A stretch of DNA of 53,234 bases, taken from contig DASWHR010000066.1 of assembly GCA_036398095.1 (NCBI GenBank), positions 1-53,234 of the forward strand. Direction: 5' to 3'. The position numbers were made by a program, and so were the translations under genes. Below, in pieces: positions 1-9,453 of the stretch; the first letter of the stretch is position 1; each line of letters opens with the position of its first letter. The stretch is from DASWHR01 sp036398095 (GTDB lineage: Bacteria; Actinomycetota; AC-67). Under the pieces are notes generated by a model. The model was not told where the DNA came from. It did not search any database and saw only the letters and a list, made by a program, of their open reading frames with translations.

Positions 1-84
1 CGGCCCGCCGGCGACGAATTCCTGCCGCCATTTCCCAATGCAACGAGCCATCGGATCGGTGGGCTACGCACCGGGGGCCGCAAA

Positions 85-119
85 ACGGAACAACCGGCCC
101 GAAAGCCGGTTGTTTCCGT
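85..119 (-). terminator. Rho-independent terminator downstream of htpX
   Basis: Inverted repeat with arms of about 12 bp built around AACAACCGGC and GCCGGTTGTT, a 6-nt loop and one bulged T. Read on the minus strand it lies about 15 nt past the htpX stop and is followed by TTTTG, as expected for an intrinsic terminator. The remaining bases 1-84 show no gene I can support. Confidence 0.75.
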
Positions 120-132
120 CGAAGAGGCTTGG

Positions 133-993
133 TTAGACCTGCGCGCCAAGCGAGCGGAGCTGATCGATGCGCTCTTGCAGCGGGGGGTGGCTCATGAAGA
201 GCTTGGTCATGTTCTGACCGCGAAACGGGCTCTGCAGAAAGACGTGCGACACCGCCGGATTGACCTGCATCGGCGGCATCGTCTTCGCGGCGGCGTCGAT
301 CTTGATGAGCGCCTGCGCGAGCGGTGTTGCATCGCCGAGCAGTTCGGCGCCGCTGCGGTCGGCCTGCGACTCGCGCGAGCGGGACACGGCCATCTGGATC
401 ATCATCGCCGCGATCGGTGCGAGGATGAACGACAGCAACATGCCGACCGCGCCGAAGGGGCTGCTGCTCTCGCGATCGCGTCCGCCGCCAAGGATCGAAG
501 CCCATATCGCCAGGCGCGCGAGCATCGTGATCGCAGCGGCGACCGTCGCGGCGACGGCGCCGATCAGGATGTCGCGGTTCTTCACGTGCGCGAGCTCGTG
601 CGCGAGCACGCCTTCCAACTCGCGTTCGCTGAGCACGTCCAAGATTCCTTCGGTGACGGCGACGACGGCGCGATCGGGATTGCGTCCGGTCGCGAACGCG
701 TTGGGCTGCGCGGACGGCATCAGGTACAGCTTGGGCATCGGCATGTTCGCTCGCTCGGACAGCGAACGCACGATGCCATACAGCCACGGCGCTTCCTGCT
801 CGCCGACCGGCTTGCTGCGCGTCATCTTCACCACGAGCTTGTCGCTGAACCAGTAGGCGCCCATGTTCATCACGACCGCGAAGCCGAGCGCGATGACCAT
901 GCCGCCCCGGCCGCCGAGCGAGCCGCCGACGATCACGAACAGGCCGCCGAGCGCGCCCATGAACACGAACGTCTTCATGATGTTTTTGCTCAT
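133..993 (-). CDS. htpX: HtpX-type membrane zinc metalloprotease (M48)
   Basis: 286 aa, the usual HtpX length. HtpX degrades misfolded membrane proteins at the cytoplasmic face of the inner membrane. Two hydrophobic helices lie near residues 8-26 and 30-50. The zinc-binding HExxH motif is HELAH at 132-136, with a hydrophobic pair of segments at about 141-168 and 183-203. The third zinc ligand is the Glu in SRESQAD at about 208. The start is an ATG. A strong hairpin follows the stop, so it is probably monocistronic. It is divergent from the small membrane protein gene at 1168 and unrelated to the neighbouring complex I genes. The assignment is secure at family level. Confidence 0.95.
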   Translation of the reverse strand: MSKNIMKTFVFMGALGGLFVIVGGSLGGRGGMVIALGFAVVMNMGAYWFSDKLVVKMTRSKPVGEQEAPWLYGIVRSLSERANMPMPKLYLMPSAQPNAFATGRNPDRAVVAVTEGILDVLSERELEGVLAHELAHVKNRDILIGAVAATVAAAITMLARLAIWASILGGGRDRESSSPFGAVGMLLSFILAPIAAMMIQMAVSRSRESQADRSGAELLGDATPLAQALIKIDAAAKTMPPMQVNPAVSHVFLQSPFRGQNMTKLFMSHPPLQERIDQLRSLGAQV

Positions 994-1167
994 CGAACCC
1001 GACCTCCGCGAGCGGCGCGCCGGGACGTCCGGTCGGCACTGCTCTCCCCAAATGCTATCGGGATCGTTAAGCGGCCGCTAAGAGCAAGCGATATCTGCCG
1101 CGTCCGCGAGGGATCTGCCCGATATTTCGGTTGCCGGGGCCGGAAGACTGGTTCATGCTTGCCGCCG

Positions 1168-1632
1168 ATGACATCGCCCGAGTCCCGCCCCCTGCGCTGG
1201 CGCATCGCCGACCGGTTCTCCGGCCGCCGCGGCCGCAACGCGATCCTGGCGACCGGCCTGCTGCTGGTGTTGCTGACGGGCGGGCTGATGTTGCTGCGCG
1301 GCTTCGAGGCGCGGCCGCTGATCTACAACGACGACGGCACGACGGTGAGGCAGCGAGCGCTTCGCTGCGCGCCCGCGTGGACGTCGATAACGGCTGCGTT
1401 CGACCGCACCGACCCCCGGACTCCGGACGATGTCCGGACGTGCGTCGAACACGGCCGGCTGAAGGTGTTCACGGCGTTCGCGATCTCGTCCTTCCTCGGG
1501 ATCGCCGCGTTCGGCCTGTCGCGCCTTCCTGAAAGAGAGAGCCGCTCGCCCTCGGGCGGCAGCCAGTGGGATCGAGCGCTCAGCGAAGCGCGCCGCCGCC
1601 AGAACGAAACCCGCACCGGCCGCCCCTCCTGA
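1168..1632 (+). CDS. Hypothetical two-helix membrane protein
   Basis: 154 aa beginning at ATG 1168. A basic N-terminus precedes a strong transmembrane helix at about residues 24-44. A loop of about 65 residues contains two cysteines (in CAPAW and in CVEHG), followed by a second helix at about 110-128 and a charged C-terminal tail. The topology predicts a cytoplasmic N- and C-terminus and an outside loop that could hold a disulfide. I recognise no family. The reading frame stays open upstream of the ATG, antisense to htpX, so the start rests on the helix position and the divergent spacing. It ends 15 nt before the convergent nuoN stop. Confidence 0.6.
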   Translation: MTSPESRPLRWRIADRFSGRRGRNAILATGLLLVLLTGGLMLLRGFEARPLIYNDDGTTVRQRALRCAPAWTSITAAFDRTDPRTPDDVRTCVEHGRLKVFTAFAISSFLGIAAFGLSRLPERESRSPSGGSQWDRALSEARRRQNETRTGRPS

Positions 1633-1647
1633 CGCAGGAACGCGACG

Positions 1648-3129
1648 CTAGGGCGAGGCGACCAGGGTCGAGTTCGGCGAGAAGTGGTTGATGAGCTCGG
1701 GGTAGACGCCGACGGCGATGACGGCAATGACCATCATCACGATCGAGGCCATCACGAGCGGCGGCACCGAGAATCGACCGGTCTCTCCTTCTGGTGGTGC
1801 GCGCAGGAACATGCGGGCGCCGACGCTGAGGTAGTAGTAGAGGCCGATCACGCTGTTGATGACCATGACGGCCGCGAGCCAGGTCGTGCCGGCGTCGGCG
1901 GCCGAACCGAAGACGAAAAACTTCGCCCAGAAGCCCGACAGCGGCGGGATGCCGGCGAGCGCCAGAAGGAAGAACAGCAGCGGCACCGCCAGACGCGGAT
2001 CGCGGTGACCGAGCCCGTCGTAGTCGGAGATCAGGTTCGCCGGCTTCGAGCGCCCGACCGCGATCACGACCGCGAACGCGCCGAGATTCATGAAGGCGTA
2101 GACCAGGATGTAGGTCAGGCTTGCCGCGAACGCGTTCTGCATGACCTCGGGGCCCTGGCCGGCGACGACGCCGAACGGCAGCAGCATGTAGCCGGCCTGC
2201 GCGATCGAGGAGTAGGCGAGCAGACGAACGATGTTGGTCTGCGCCAGCGCGAGCACGTTCCCGACGGTCATCGTCAAGGCCGACAGGATCGCCAAGCCCG
2301 GCGCCCACGAGTTCGCCTGCGCGGGAAACGCCACGAACATCAGTTGCAGCAGACCCGCGAAGCCGGCGGCCTTCGACGAAACCGCGAGGAAGGCGGCGAC
2401 CGGGACCGGCGCGCCCTCGTAGGTGTCCGGCGCCCAGAAGTGGAACGGCACGGCCGAGATCTTGAAGCCGAAGCCGGCGATTATGAACAGAATCGCGGCG
2501 AACGCGACCGGGTCGTCGCCCTTGCCGGCCAGTCCGGCCGCGATGTCGGTTAGCCCGGTCGCGCCGGTCAGGCCGTAGATCAGCGACATGCCGAACAGCA
2601 TGATCGACGTGGACAGCACGCCGAACAGGAAGAACTTGATGGCGGCCTCGTTCGAACGCGGATCGCGCTTGCGGAAGCCGGCGACGATGAACCCCGGCGC
2701 GCTGACCAATTCGAGCGCGACGAAGAGCATCAGCATGTCGCGGGCGCTCGGCATCAGCATCATGCCGAGGATGCTGGCGAGCAGCAAGAAGTAGAACTCG
2801 CCTTGCGTGGAGCGCACGCCGTCGTTGAGATAGTTGGCGCTGATCAGCACCACGACGAAGCCGGCGACCAGGAACAGCAGCTTGAACAGAAACGCGAAGT
2901 TGTCGAGCACATACATCTGGCCGAAGGTCGAGCTGCCCGGGCCGTCGAGCAGGCGCGGCAGCAGCGACAGCAACGCGGCGGTCGCACCCAGCAGCGTCAC
3001 GGCCGACAGGAGGCCCCCGAGCCAGCGTCGCTTGTCCTCGAGGAACAAGTCGACGAGCAGGATCAGCATCAGCCCCGCCGACAGGACGATTTCCGGCGAG
3101 ATCAGATGAAGGTCGACGTCGAGGGGCAT
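1648..3129 (-). CDS. nuoN: NADH-quinone oxidoreductase-like subunit N
   Basis: 493 aa antiporter-like membrane subunit of complex I with about 14 hydrophobic segments and the conserved proton-channel region around residues 215-260 (KISAVPFHFW, then the conserved YEGAP). It is the last gene of a nuoABCDHIJKLMN operon. I place the start at ATG 3129, which overlaps the nuoM stop by one base (TAATG). The 38 residues that could be added upstream are low-complexity Arg-rich sequence typical of antisense reading. It forms one of three proton-pumping modules with NuoL and NuoM. Confidence 0.95.
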   Translation of the reverse strand: MPLDVDLHLISPEIVLSAGLMLILLVDLFLEDKRRWLGGLLSAVTLLGATAALLSLLPRLLDGPGSSTFGQMYVLDNFAFLFKLLFLVAGFVVVLISANYLNDGVRSTQGEFYFLLLASILGMMLMPSARDMLMLFVALELVSAPGFIVAGFRKRDPRSNEAAIKFFLFGVLSTSIMLFGMSLIYGLTGATGLTDIAAGLAGKGDDPVAFAAILFIIAGFGFKISAVPFHFWAPDTYEGAPVPVAAFLAVSSKAAGFAGLLQLMFVAFPAQANSWAPGLAILSALTMTVGNVLALAQTNIVRLLAYSSIAQAGYMLLPFGVVAGQGPEVMQNAFAASLTYILVYAFMNLGAFAVVIAVGRSKPANLISDYDGLGHRDPRLAVPLLFFLLALAGIPPLSGFWAKFFVFGSAADAGTTWLAAVMVINSVIGLYYYLSVGARMFLRAPPEGETGRFSVPPLVMASIVMMVIAVIAVGVYPELINHFSPNSTLVASP

Positions 3130-4658
3130 TACCCGAACACCCTCGCGAGCGCGTTCACGGCTCCGTCGGTCATGTCGAACACGGCACGCGGGTAGACGCC
3201 GAGGCCGACGATCGCGACCAGCAGCGGCGCCCATGCCGCCCATTCGGTGGGACGCACGTCATCGAGCGGCTCCTTGGCCCATTGCTCGGGAACGCTGCCC
3301 AGGTTCACGCGCTGGACCAGCCACAGCAGGTAGCCGGCCGCAAGGATCGTGCCGACACCGCCCAGGACCATGTAGGTGCGAAACAGCGAGTTCGACAAAC
3401 CCGGCGCCGGATTGAACGCCGCCAGCAGCGCCATGATCTCGCCCCAGAACCCGGCCAAGCCCGGCAAGCCCAGCGACGCGATCGCCGCATAGGAAAGCAG
3501 GCTGCCCATGCGCGGCATCTTGTGCATCATGCCGCCGCCGATCGTGGGAATGTCACGCGTGTGGTAGCGCTCGTAGACGGATCCCGCCAAGAAAAACAGC
3601 ATGCCGGTGATCACGCCGTGGGCGACCATGCCGAAGATCGCGGCGTTGATGCCGATCGGCGTGAGCGTCGCGATACCGAGCATGACGAATCCCATATGCC
3701 CGACCGACGAGAACGCGATCAGGCGTTTGATATCTCGTTGCGCGAGACAGTTCAGCGCGCCGTACAGGATCGAGATCACCGCGAGCCCGCCGATCCACGG
3801 CGCCCAGGTATGTGCGGTGTCCGGCAGTATCGGCAGCGCGATCCGGATGAAACCGTACGTGCCCATCTTCAGCATGATTCCTGCCAGCAGCACCGAACCG
3901 ACGGTCGGCGCGTCACCGTGCGCGTCGGGGAGCCAGGTGTGGAACGGCCACATCGGCACCTTGATCGCGAAACCCAGGAACAAGCCCAGGAAGATCAGGT
4001 TCATGAACGCGTCGGACCCGAAATTCTGGCCGCGAAGCAGCAGCATGTCGAAGGTGTGCCCGCCGTCGGGGCCGACGCTGCGGAAGTACATCGCCAGGAA
4101 GGCCAGCAGCATGAACACCGATCCGAACAGCGTGTACAGGAAGAACTTGACCGCCGAGTATTCCTTGCGCTCGGAGCCCCAGACGGCGATCAGGAAGAAC
4201 ATCGGGACCAGCACCAGCTCCCAGAAGACGAAGAACAGCACCAGGTCCAGCGACGTGAACGTGCCGGCCATGCCGGTCTCGAGCAGCAGGATCAGCGCGA
4301 AGAACGCCTTCGGCCGGCCGGGCTTGGGGATCGACTTGAGCGAGTAGATCACGCACAGGAAGGTCAAGACCGTGGTAAGGACGATCATCGGGAGCGCGAT
4401 CCCGTCGACGCCCATCGTGTAGTTGGAGTTGATGGTCTTGATCCACGTCTTCGACACGTAGAACTGGAACGCCTTCGCGTTGTCGAAGTCGAAGCGCATC
4501 AGCGCGACGAACGAGAAGATCATCGCGGCGCCGGAGAAGATCAGCGACAGCCCCTTGATCTCTTGGACGCGCTCCTTCGGCATCAGCGAAATCACAATGG
4601 CGCCGAGCGCAGGCAGTCCCACCACCAGCGTCAGCATCCACGTATCGAGCGCTTCCAT
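3129..4658 (-). CDS. nuoM: NADH-quinone oxidoreductase-like subunit M
   Basis: 509 aa polytopic membrane subunit of complex I in the Mrp-antiporter-like family. The conserved channel region KVPMWPFHTWLPDAH lies near residues 235-250, with the key Lys and His visible, followed by GSVLLAGIMLKMGTYG. It starts with ATG after a GGAAGGGGAACG ribosome-binding site and ends coupled to nuoN. Length and motif order match canonical NuoM. It contributes one proton-translocation channel and the quinone-side membrane arm with NuoL and NuoN. Confidence 0.96.
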   Translation of the reverse strand: MEALDTWMLTLVVGLPALGAIVISLMPKERVQEIKGLSLIFSGAAMIFSFVALMRFDFDNAKAFQFYVSKTWIKTINSNYTMGVDGIALPMIVLTTVLTFLCVIYSLKSIPKPGRPKAFFALILLLETGMAGTFTSLDLVLFFVFWELVLVPMFFLIAVWGSERKEYSAVKFFLYTLFGSVFMLLAFLAMYFRSVGPDGGHTFDMLLLRGQNFGSDAFMNLIFLGLFLGFAIKVPMWPFHTWLPDAHGDAPTVGSVLLAGIMLKMGTYGFIRIALPILPDTAHTWAPWIGGLAVISILYGALNCLAQRDIKRLIAFSSVGHMGFVMLGIATLTPIGINAAIFGMVAHGVITGMLFFLAGSVYERYHTRDIPTIGGGMMHKMPRMGSLLSYAAIASLGLPGLAGFWGEIMALLAAFNPAPGLSNSLFRTYMVLGGVGTILAAGYLLWLVQRVNLGSVPEQWAKEPLDDVRPTEWAAWAPLLVAIVGLGVYPRAVFDMTDGAVNALARVFG

Positions 4659-4706
4659 CGTTCCCCTTCCCGGGCCGCCGGCTCTCGCGCGAGCCGCCGC
4701 CCCTGC

Positions 4707-6734
4707 TTATCCGATCTTCGAGAAGACGAGCGCGAACAGCAAGGCGAAGATCGCCACGCCGCCGAACAGGGCGGCCGCATACCGCTGCACGTCTCCGGAC
4801 TGAATCACCTTGCGAACCGATGCGGCCTTCTTCGCGCCGATGCCGAGGCCGTTGACCGCTCCGTCGATCACCTTCTGGTCGACGCCGTCGTACAGGCCGC
4901 GGCCGAGGGCCTTCGCGGTGTACGCGGCGCCGTTGACCGCTCCGTCGAGCACGTTTTGGTTGAGCCAGTACATCGCCTTCGAGACCGAGTCTCGAACGGG
5001 CTTCACGATCGCCTTCCAGTAGAAGGCGTCGAGGTAGTACTTATTGATCAGCAGCGTGTAGAACCAACCGAGCTTCTCCATCGGTTCGCGCGCCGGGGCC
5101 GGCATGTAGATCTTGCGGCCGAGCCCGATTCCGGCGACCGCGACGGCGACCGAGATCACGATCAGCAGCATGTCGGCGCTGGGCACGTGCATGTTGCCGC
5201 CGACTGCGGTCCACGCGCCGAATCCCGACTGCCAGCCGGGGATGCCGATGAAGCCGACGACGATCGAAAGCGAGGCCAGCGCGACCAACGGGTACTTCAT
5301 CGCCGGCGGGCTCTCGTGCGGATGGCCGTGTCCGCGGTAGCTGCCTTCGAACACCAAGTGGAAGGCGCGAGACATGTAGAAGGCGGTCAGGAATGCGGTC
5401 AGCAGACCGACGCCGTAGATGCCGTAGGTGAAGATCACGTTCAAGCCTTCTGGGTTGTGGAACGCCTCGGTGAGGATCTCATCCTTGGACCAGAACCCGG
5501 CGAACGGCGGGATGCCCGATAGCGCGAGCGTGCCGACCAGGAACGTCCAGTAGGTCGTGGGCATGATCTTCTTCAGACCGCCCATGTCGCTCATGTTGTT
5601 CGAATGGACGGCGTGGATCAGCGAGCCGGCGCCCAGGAACAGCAGCGCCTTGAAGAAGCCGTGCGTAAACAAGTGGAACATCGCCGCGTTTCCGGCACCA
5701 ACGCCGAGCGCGGCGAACATGTATGCAAGCTGAGAGATCGTCGAATATGCGAGGACTTTCTTGACGTCGTCCTGGACCATCGCCAGCAGCGCGGCGCCGA
5801 GCATCGTGATCGCCGCGATGACGGCGATGAAACCGAGCGTGGCGGGAGAGGCTTCGAAGATCGGGAACAGCCGCGCGATCATGAACACGCCGGCCGTGAC
5901 CATCGTTGCGGCGTGGATCAGGGCCGAGACCGGCGTCGGACCGGCCATGGCGTCGGGCAGCCAGACGTGGAGCGGGAACTGGGCGCTCTTGCCCATTGCG
6001 CCGCCGAACAAAAGCAGTGCCCCGGCCATCAGGGTCCCGACCGCGATCTCGCCGGCCTCGGCGTGCTCGACCAACTCGGCGATGTTGAACGTGTGGCCGG
6101 CCGCGAACAGCACGAAGATGCCGATCACGAACGGGATGTCACCGGTCTTGGTAGTGATAAACGCCTTGATGGCGGCGGACGAGTTCTCGTGCTCTTCCCA
6201 CCAGTGGCCGATCAGCAGGTACGAGCAGATGCCGACCAGCTCCCAGCCCACCAGCATCTGGATCAGGTTGTTGGCAATGACCAGGTTCAGCATCGAGGCG
6301 GTGAACAAACTCAGGGCGGCGAAGTACCAGGTGTAGCGCTTGTCGTCGTGCATGTACGCGGTGGAGTAGATCTGGACCATCAGCGACACGAACGTCACCA
6401 GCAGGAACATCACGGCCGTCATTCCGGTGACGAGCATGCCCAACTCGAGCGAGAGCCCGCCGCCGAGCGGGAACCATTCGAGCGAGCGTTCGATGTGTGG
6501 CCCGCCTGCTTTGCCGGCGAAGTTCAGGAAGACGCCGATCGACCAGACCAGCGAGCCGGCCACGGCCCCGACGCCGATCTCGACGCCCTTTCGCGGCAGG
6601 CGCTTGCCGAAGAACATGATCAGCACGGTCGCCAGCAGCGGCAGCGCCGGGATCACCCAGGCATGCTCGCCGAAGACGTTGACGCTGAACGTCTGCGTGG
6701 CGGCCTCTTCAGCCGCGGCAAGGATCGCTACCAC
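4707..6734 (-). CDS. nuoL: NADH-quinone oxidoreductase-like subunit L
   Basis: 675 aa, starting with GTG at 6734 inside the end of nuoK. It has an N-terminal cluster of helices, the conserved LVGWELVGICSYLLIG block near residue 165, the channel motif KSAQFPLHVWLPDAMAGPTPVSALIH at about 249-274, and a C-terminal part with the lateral helix expected for NuoL. It is the most distal antiporter-like subunit of the membrane arm. 48 bp separate it from nuoM, and no terminator is visible there. The assignment is secure. Confidence 0.96.
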   Translation of the reverse strand: MVAILAAAEEAATQTFSVNVFGEHAWVIPALPLLATVLIMFFGKRLPRKGVEIGVGAVAGSLVWSIGVFLNFAGKAGGPHIERSLEWFPLGGGLSLELGMLVTGMTAVMFLLVTFVSLMVQIYSTAYMHDDKRYTWYFAALSLFTASMLNLVIANNLIQMLVGWELVGICSYLLIGHWWEEHENSSAAIKAFITTKTGDIPFVIGIFVLFAAGHTFNIAELVEHAEAGEIAVGTLMAGALLLFGGAMGKSAQFPLHVWLPDAMAGPTPVSALIHAATMVTAGVFMIARLFPIFEASPATLGFIAVIAAITMLGAALLAMVQDDVKKVLAYSTISQLAYMFAALGVGAGNAAMFHLFTHGFFKALLFLGAGSLIHAVHSNNMSDMGGLKKIMPTTYWTFLVGTLALSGIPPFAGFWSKDEILTEAFHNPEGLNVIFTYGIYGVGLLTAFLTAFYMSRAFHLVFEGSYRGHGHPHESPPAMKYPLVALASLSIVVGFIGIPGWQSGFGAWTAVGGNMHVPSADMLLIVISVAVAVAGIGLGRKIYMPAPAREPMEKLGWFYTLLINKYYLDAFYWKAIVKPVRDSVSKAMYWLNQNVLDGAVNGAAYTAKALGRGLYDGVDQKVIDGAVNGLGIGAKKAASVRKVIQSGDVQRYAAALFGGVAIFALLFALVFSKIG

Positions 6735-7033
6735 TTGAGGAGGTCCACCTCGTCTACGTTGATGGTCTCACGGTTGCGGAAGATCAGAAGAACGATCGCC
6801 AGACCGATGCCGACTTCGGCGGCGGCGATCGCGATCACGAACAGCGCGAAGATCTGGCCGACGGCCATCGCGTCCTGAAAGTGCGCGCCGAACGCCACCA
6901 GGTTGAGGTTGACGGCGTTGAGCATCAACTCGATCGACATCAGCACCAGGACCGCGTTTCGGCGGGCCAGCACGCCGTAGACCCCGACCGAGAACAGCAG
7001 CGCGGACAGCGTCAGCACGAGTGCGAGGTTCAC
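6728..7033 (-). CDS. nuoK: NADH-quinone oxidoreductase-like subunit K
   Basis: 101 aa with three transmembrane helices, the standard length for NuoK. The conserved glutamates sit in helix 2 (LMSIELMLNAVNL) and helix 3 (IAAAEVGIGLAI), as needed for the proton path in the membrane arm. GTG start at 7033 overlaps the nuoJ stop in a GTGA. Its 3' end overlaps the nuoL start, so nuoJ-nuoK-nuoL are translationally linked. Confidence 0.96.
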   Translation of the reverse strand: MNLALVLTLSALLFSVGVYGVLARRNAVLVLMSIELMLNAVNLNLVAFGAHFQDAMAVGQIFALFVIAIAAAEVGIGLAIVLLIFRNRETINVDEVDLLKW

Positions 7034-7524
7034 TTGTCCCTCCTCGCGAGCACGATGGCGCCGACGAGCGCGGCCAGCAGCAGGACGCTGATCGCCTCGA
7101 ACGGCAGGACGAAATTGGTGAACATGCTGGTGCCGATGTCCTCGGTGCGCACGACCTGCTGGAGCGGAATCCGCTTATCGCCGAAGCCGCGCCAGATCAG
7201 GTAGGTGAGCACGCCGAACAACGACGCCGCGACGACGAACGCGACGCCGCGTTGCTGGTTGTCCACCGTGCGGGCGGAACCGATCGGTGCGCGCGTGAGC
7301 ATGACGCCGAACAGCAGCAGAACCACGATCGCGCCGACATAGATCAGCACCTGCGTCCAGCCGATGAACTCAGCGCCCAAGAGCATGAAGATGGCGGCGA
7401 TGGACCCGAGCGCGGCGACCAAGTACAAGGCGGCGCGCACGACGTTCTTGGTGGTGACGACGAGAATGCCGGCGATGCCGGCGACGAGCGCCAGCGCCGT
7501 GAAGACGATCTCCGGACCGTTCAT
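7030..7524 (-). CDS. nuoJ: NADH-quinone oxidoreductase-like subunit J
   Basis: 164 aa with five hydrophobic segments. It has the characteristic helix-3 sequence around FIGWTQVLIYVGAIVVLLLFGVML (about residues 53-76), which forms the hinge near the quinone cavity in complex I. ATG start at 7524, 15 nt downstream of the nuoI stop. The 3' end overlaps nuoK by 4 nt. Family length and operon position agree with NuoJ. Confidence 0.95.
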   Translation of the reverse strand: MNGPEIVFTALALVAGIAGILVVTTKNVVRAALYLVAALGSIAAIFMLLGAEFIGWTQVLIYVGAIVVLLLFGVMLTRAPIGSARTVDNQQRGVAFVVAASLFGVLTYLIWRGFGDKRIPLQQVVRTEDIGTSMFTNFVLPFEAISVLLLAALVGAIVLARRDK

Positions 7525-7539
7525 CGCCCCCCGTCCCGC

Positions 7540-8418
7540 CTAACCTTGCTTCCGTCTCTTGAGAACGAACGCCTTCTTGGCCATCGCTCGCGCCACGCGC
7601 TCGGGCTTTCCGGCCGCCAGCTCGGCCTGGTAGGTCTCTTCGTCGATCTCGACTGGTCCTTCGTCGTGCGCGGGCTCGGCCGTGGACGGCGCCGCAGGCG
7701 CCGCTTCCGCGGCAGGCGCCACTTCCGCGGCGGGTGACACTTCTGCCGGCGCGGCCGGGGCCGGCGTCGCTGCGGGTGCGGCCGGAGCCGCGGCCGCGAC
7801 CGGACCGCCGGCGTCGAAGACTTTCGCGTCCTTTTCGACCTCGGGTTCGGACGCCGCGCCCTCTTCCAGCGGCGGCGGCGGCTTCACGGTGTTGACCCAC
7901 TCGGCGAGCGTCGGCATCTCGTGAATCAGTTTGTTGATGTCGGTCTCGGAGTACTCGAAATGCGGCGACCAGAACAGCGCGTCGAACGGACAGACCTCAA
8001 CGCAGATGCCGCAGTACATGCACAGCGAGAAGTCGATCGCGAAGCGGTCGAGCAAGTTTCTGTTCCGCGGCCGGGCTCCCGGCGTCTTCGGCGGCATTTG
8101 CTCTTTGTGCGAGTCGATATAGATGCACCAGTCGGGACACTCGCGGGCGCAAAGCATGCAGACCGTGCAGTTCTCTTCCTTTAGCGCGATGACGCCGCGG
8201 GTGCGAGGCGGAAGGTCCGGAACCTGGTGCGGGTACTGCTGGGTGACGGCGCGACGCGTCATCGTCTTGAGCGTCACGCTCAGCCCCTTGGCGAGACCGT
8301 ACGCAGGCCCGATGAGCTTCTTGCCGGCGATCTTGGTTTCGATTTCCTTGAAGCGCGCGAGCATCTGTTCCTTGCGCGTGAGCTGATCGCCCTGAAGCTC
8401 CTTCTTCTCGATGGCCAC
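7540..8418 (-). CDS. nuoI: Complex I iron-sulfur subunit NuoI with long C-terminal extension
   Basis: 292 aa, much longer than the usual 150-190. Two ferredoxin motifs carry the N6a and N6b clusters: Cys 84, 87, 90, 94 and Cys 133, 136, 139, 143. The core ends near residue 180. It is followed by about 110 residues: first Pro/Glu-rich, then Ala/Pro-rich low complexity, then a short charged segment ending in KKAFVLKRRKQG. The GTG start at 8418 directly abuts the nuoH stop. NuoI sits at the hydrophilic-arm base and passes electrons to quinone near NuoB/NuoD/NuoH. The tail has no recognised function. It may be a docking surface, because the NADH module genes are absent nearby (inference). Confidence 0.93.
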   Translation of the reverse strand: MAIEKKELQGDQLTRKEQMLARFKEIETKIAGKKLIGPAYGLAKGLSVTLKTMTRRAVTQQYPHQVPDLPPRTRGVIALKEENCTVCMLCARECPDWCIYIDSHKEQMPPKTPGARPRNRNLLDRFAIDFSLCMYCGICVEVCPFDALFWSPHFEYSETDINKLIHEMPTLAEWVNTVKPPPPLEEGAASEPEVEKDAKVFDAGGPVAAAAPAAPAATPAPAAPAEVSPAAEVAPAAEAAPAAPSTAEPAHDEGPVEIDEETYQAELAAGKPERVARAMAKKAFVLKRRKQG

Positions 8419-9453
8419 CTAGAACACCACCTTGAAGATGCCCGTCAGCAGGATGTTCACGAGCGCGATCGGGATCATGTATTTCCAAGCCATCTTCTGC
8501 AGCTGGTCCTCGCGCAAGCGCGGATACGTCGCGCGCAGCCAGATAACGAAGAAGGCGAGCGCCCCGACCTTGGCCATCGTCCAGAGTGGCCCGGGAATGA
8601 AGTTGATGAACGGAAGACTCTTCCATCCGCCGAGGTACATCACCGCCGCGAGAATCGACAGCGCAACGATGCCGGCATATTCGGCCAGAAGGAAGAACGC
8701 GAACTTGATCCCGGTGTACTCGGTCATGTGCCCGAAGATGATCTCGGAATCGGCGATGGGCATGTCGAACGGCGGACGCGACAGTTCGGCCAGCGACGCG
8801 GTCAGGAACAAGCCGAAGCCGAAGAACTGCGGAAAGATGAACCAATGGTTTTGCTGCGCCTCGACGATACCGGGCAGGGAAAGGGTTCCGGCCTGCATCG
8901 CGACGGCCGCGCCGGCGAGCACCAGCGGCAGCTCGTATGCGATCAGCTGAGCGGCGCCGCGGATCGCGCCGATCAGCGAGAACTTGTTGGCGCTGGACCA
9001 TCCCGCGGCCAGCATCCCGATCACGCTGACCGACGAGATCGCCAGCGCGAAGAACAGTCCGACGTCCATGTTCTCGGCCCAAAAACCGTTCGGGCCGAGC
9101 GGCAGCACGACGAAGATCATGATCGCCGGGACCAGCACCATCGCCGGCGCGATCACGAAGACGGCCTTGTCGGCCGCCGAGGGAACGATGTCTTCCTTTT
9201 GGACGAACTTCACGCCGTCGGCAATGAGTTGCGCCCATCCGTGGAACCGGCCGGCCTCCATCGGGCCGAGCCGTGCCTGCATGTGCGCCAGTATCTTGTG
9301 CTCGGCGTAGCCGATGCCCAGCGGCGCCGTCAGGAAGAACACCAGAACCGCGGCAAGTTTCAACCCCAGCAGCAGCCATTCGTTGGAGAAGTCGAAGCCG
9401 AGAAACACGTTGTGCGAGTCGGCGATCGCCGGAATCATCGAAAGATGCGTCAT
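8419..9453 (-). CDS. nuoH: NADH-quinone oxidoreductase-like subunit H
   Basis: 344 aa membrane subunit that builds the quinone entry channel of complex I. It has eight hydrophobic segments and the conserved motif GYAEHKILAHMQARLGPMEAGRFHGWAQ (about residues 42-70), followed by DGVKFVQKED. ATG start at 9453 overlaps the nuoD stop in an ATGA. An alternative ATG lies five codons in. Its 3' end abuts nuoI. Length and motifs are canonical. Confidence 0.96.
   Translation of the reverse strand: MTHLSMIPAIADSHNVFLGFDFSNEWLLLGLKLAAVLVFFLTAPLGIGYAEHKILAHMQARLGPMEAGRFHGWAQLIADGVKFVQKEDIVPSAADKAVFVIAPAMVLVPAIMIFVVLPLGPNGFWAENMDVGLFFALAISSVSVIGMLAAGWSSANKFSLIGAIRGAAQLIAYELPLVLAGAAVAMQAGTLSLPGIVEAQQNHWFIFPQFFGFGLFLTASLAELSRPPFDMPIADSEIIFGHMTEYTGIKFAFFLLAEYAGIVALSILAAVMYLGGWKSLPFINFIPGPLWTMAKVGALAFFVIWLRATYPRLREDQLQKMAWKYMIPIALVNILLTGIFKVVF

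Noticed and set aside
1..132. Partial gene at the left edge
   Set aside because: All three plus frames are open over most of this short stretch, but there is no start, codon pattern or motif, and the htpX terminator occupies 85-119.
1020..1085. AGCGGCCGCT palindrome as an operator between htpX and the membrane protein gene
   Set aside because: It is a GC-only palindrome likely by chance at this base composition, with no second copy.
3282..5522. 746-aa open frame on the plus strand across nuoM and nuoL
   Set aside because: Its product is low-complexity Arg/His/Asp/Gln-rich sequence, as expected from the antisense frame of GC-rich membrane genes. The minus strand has clear NuoM and NuoL.
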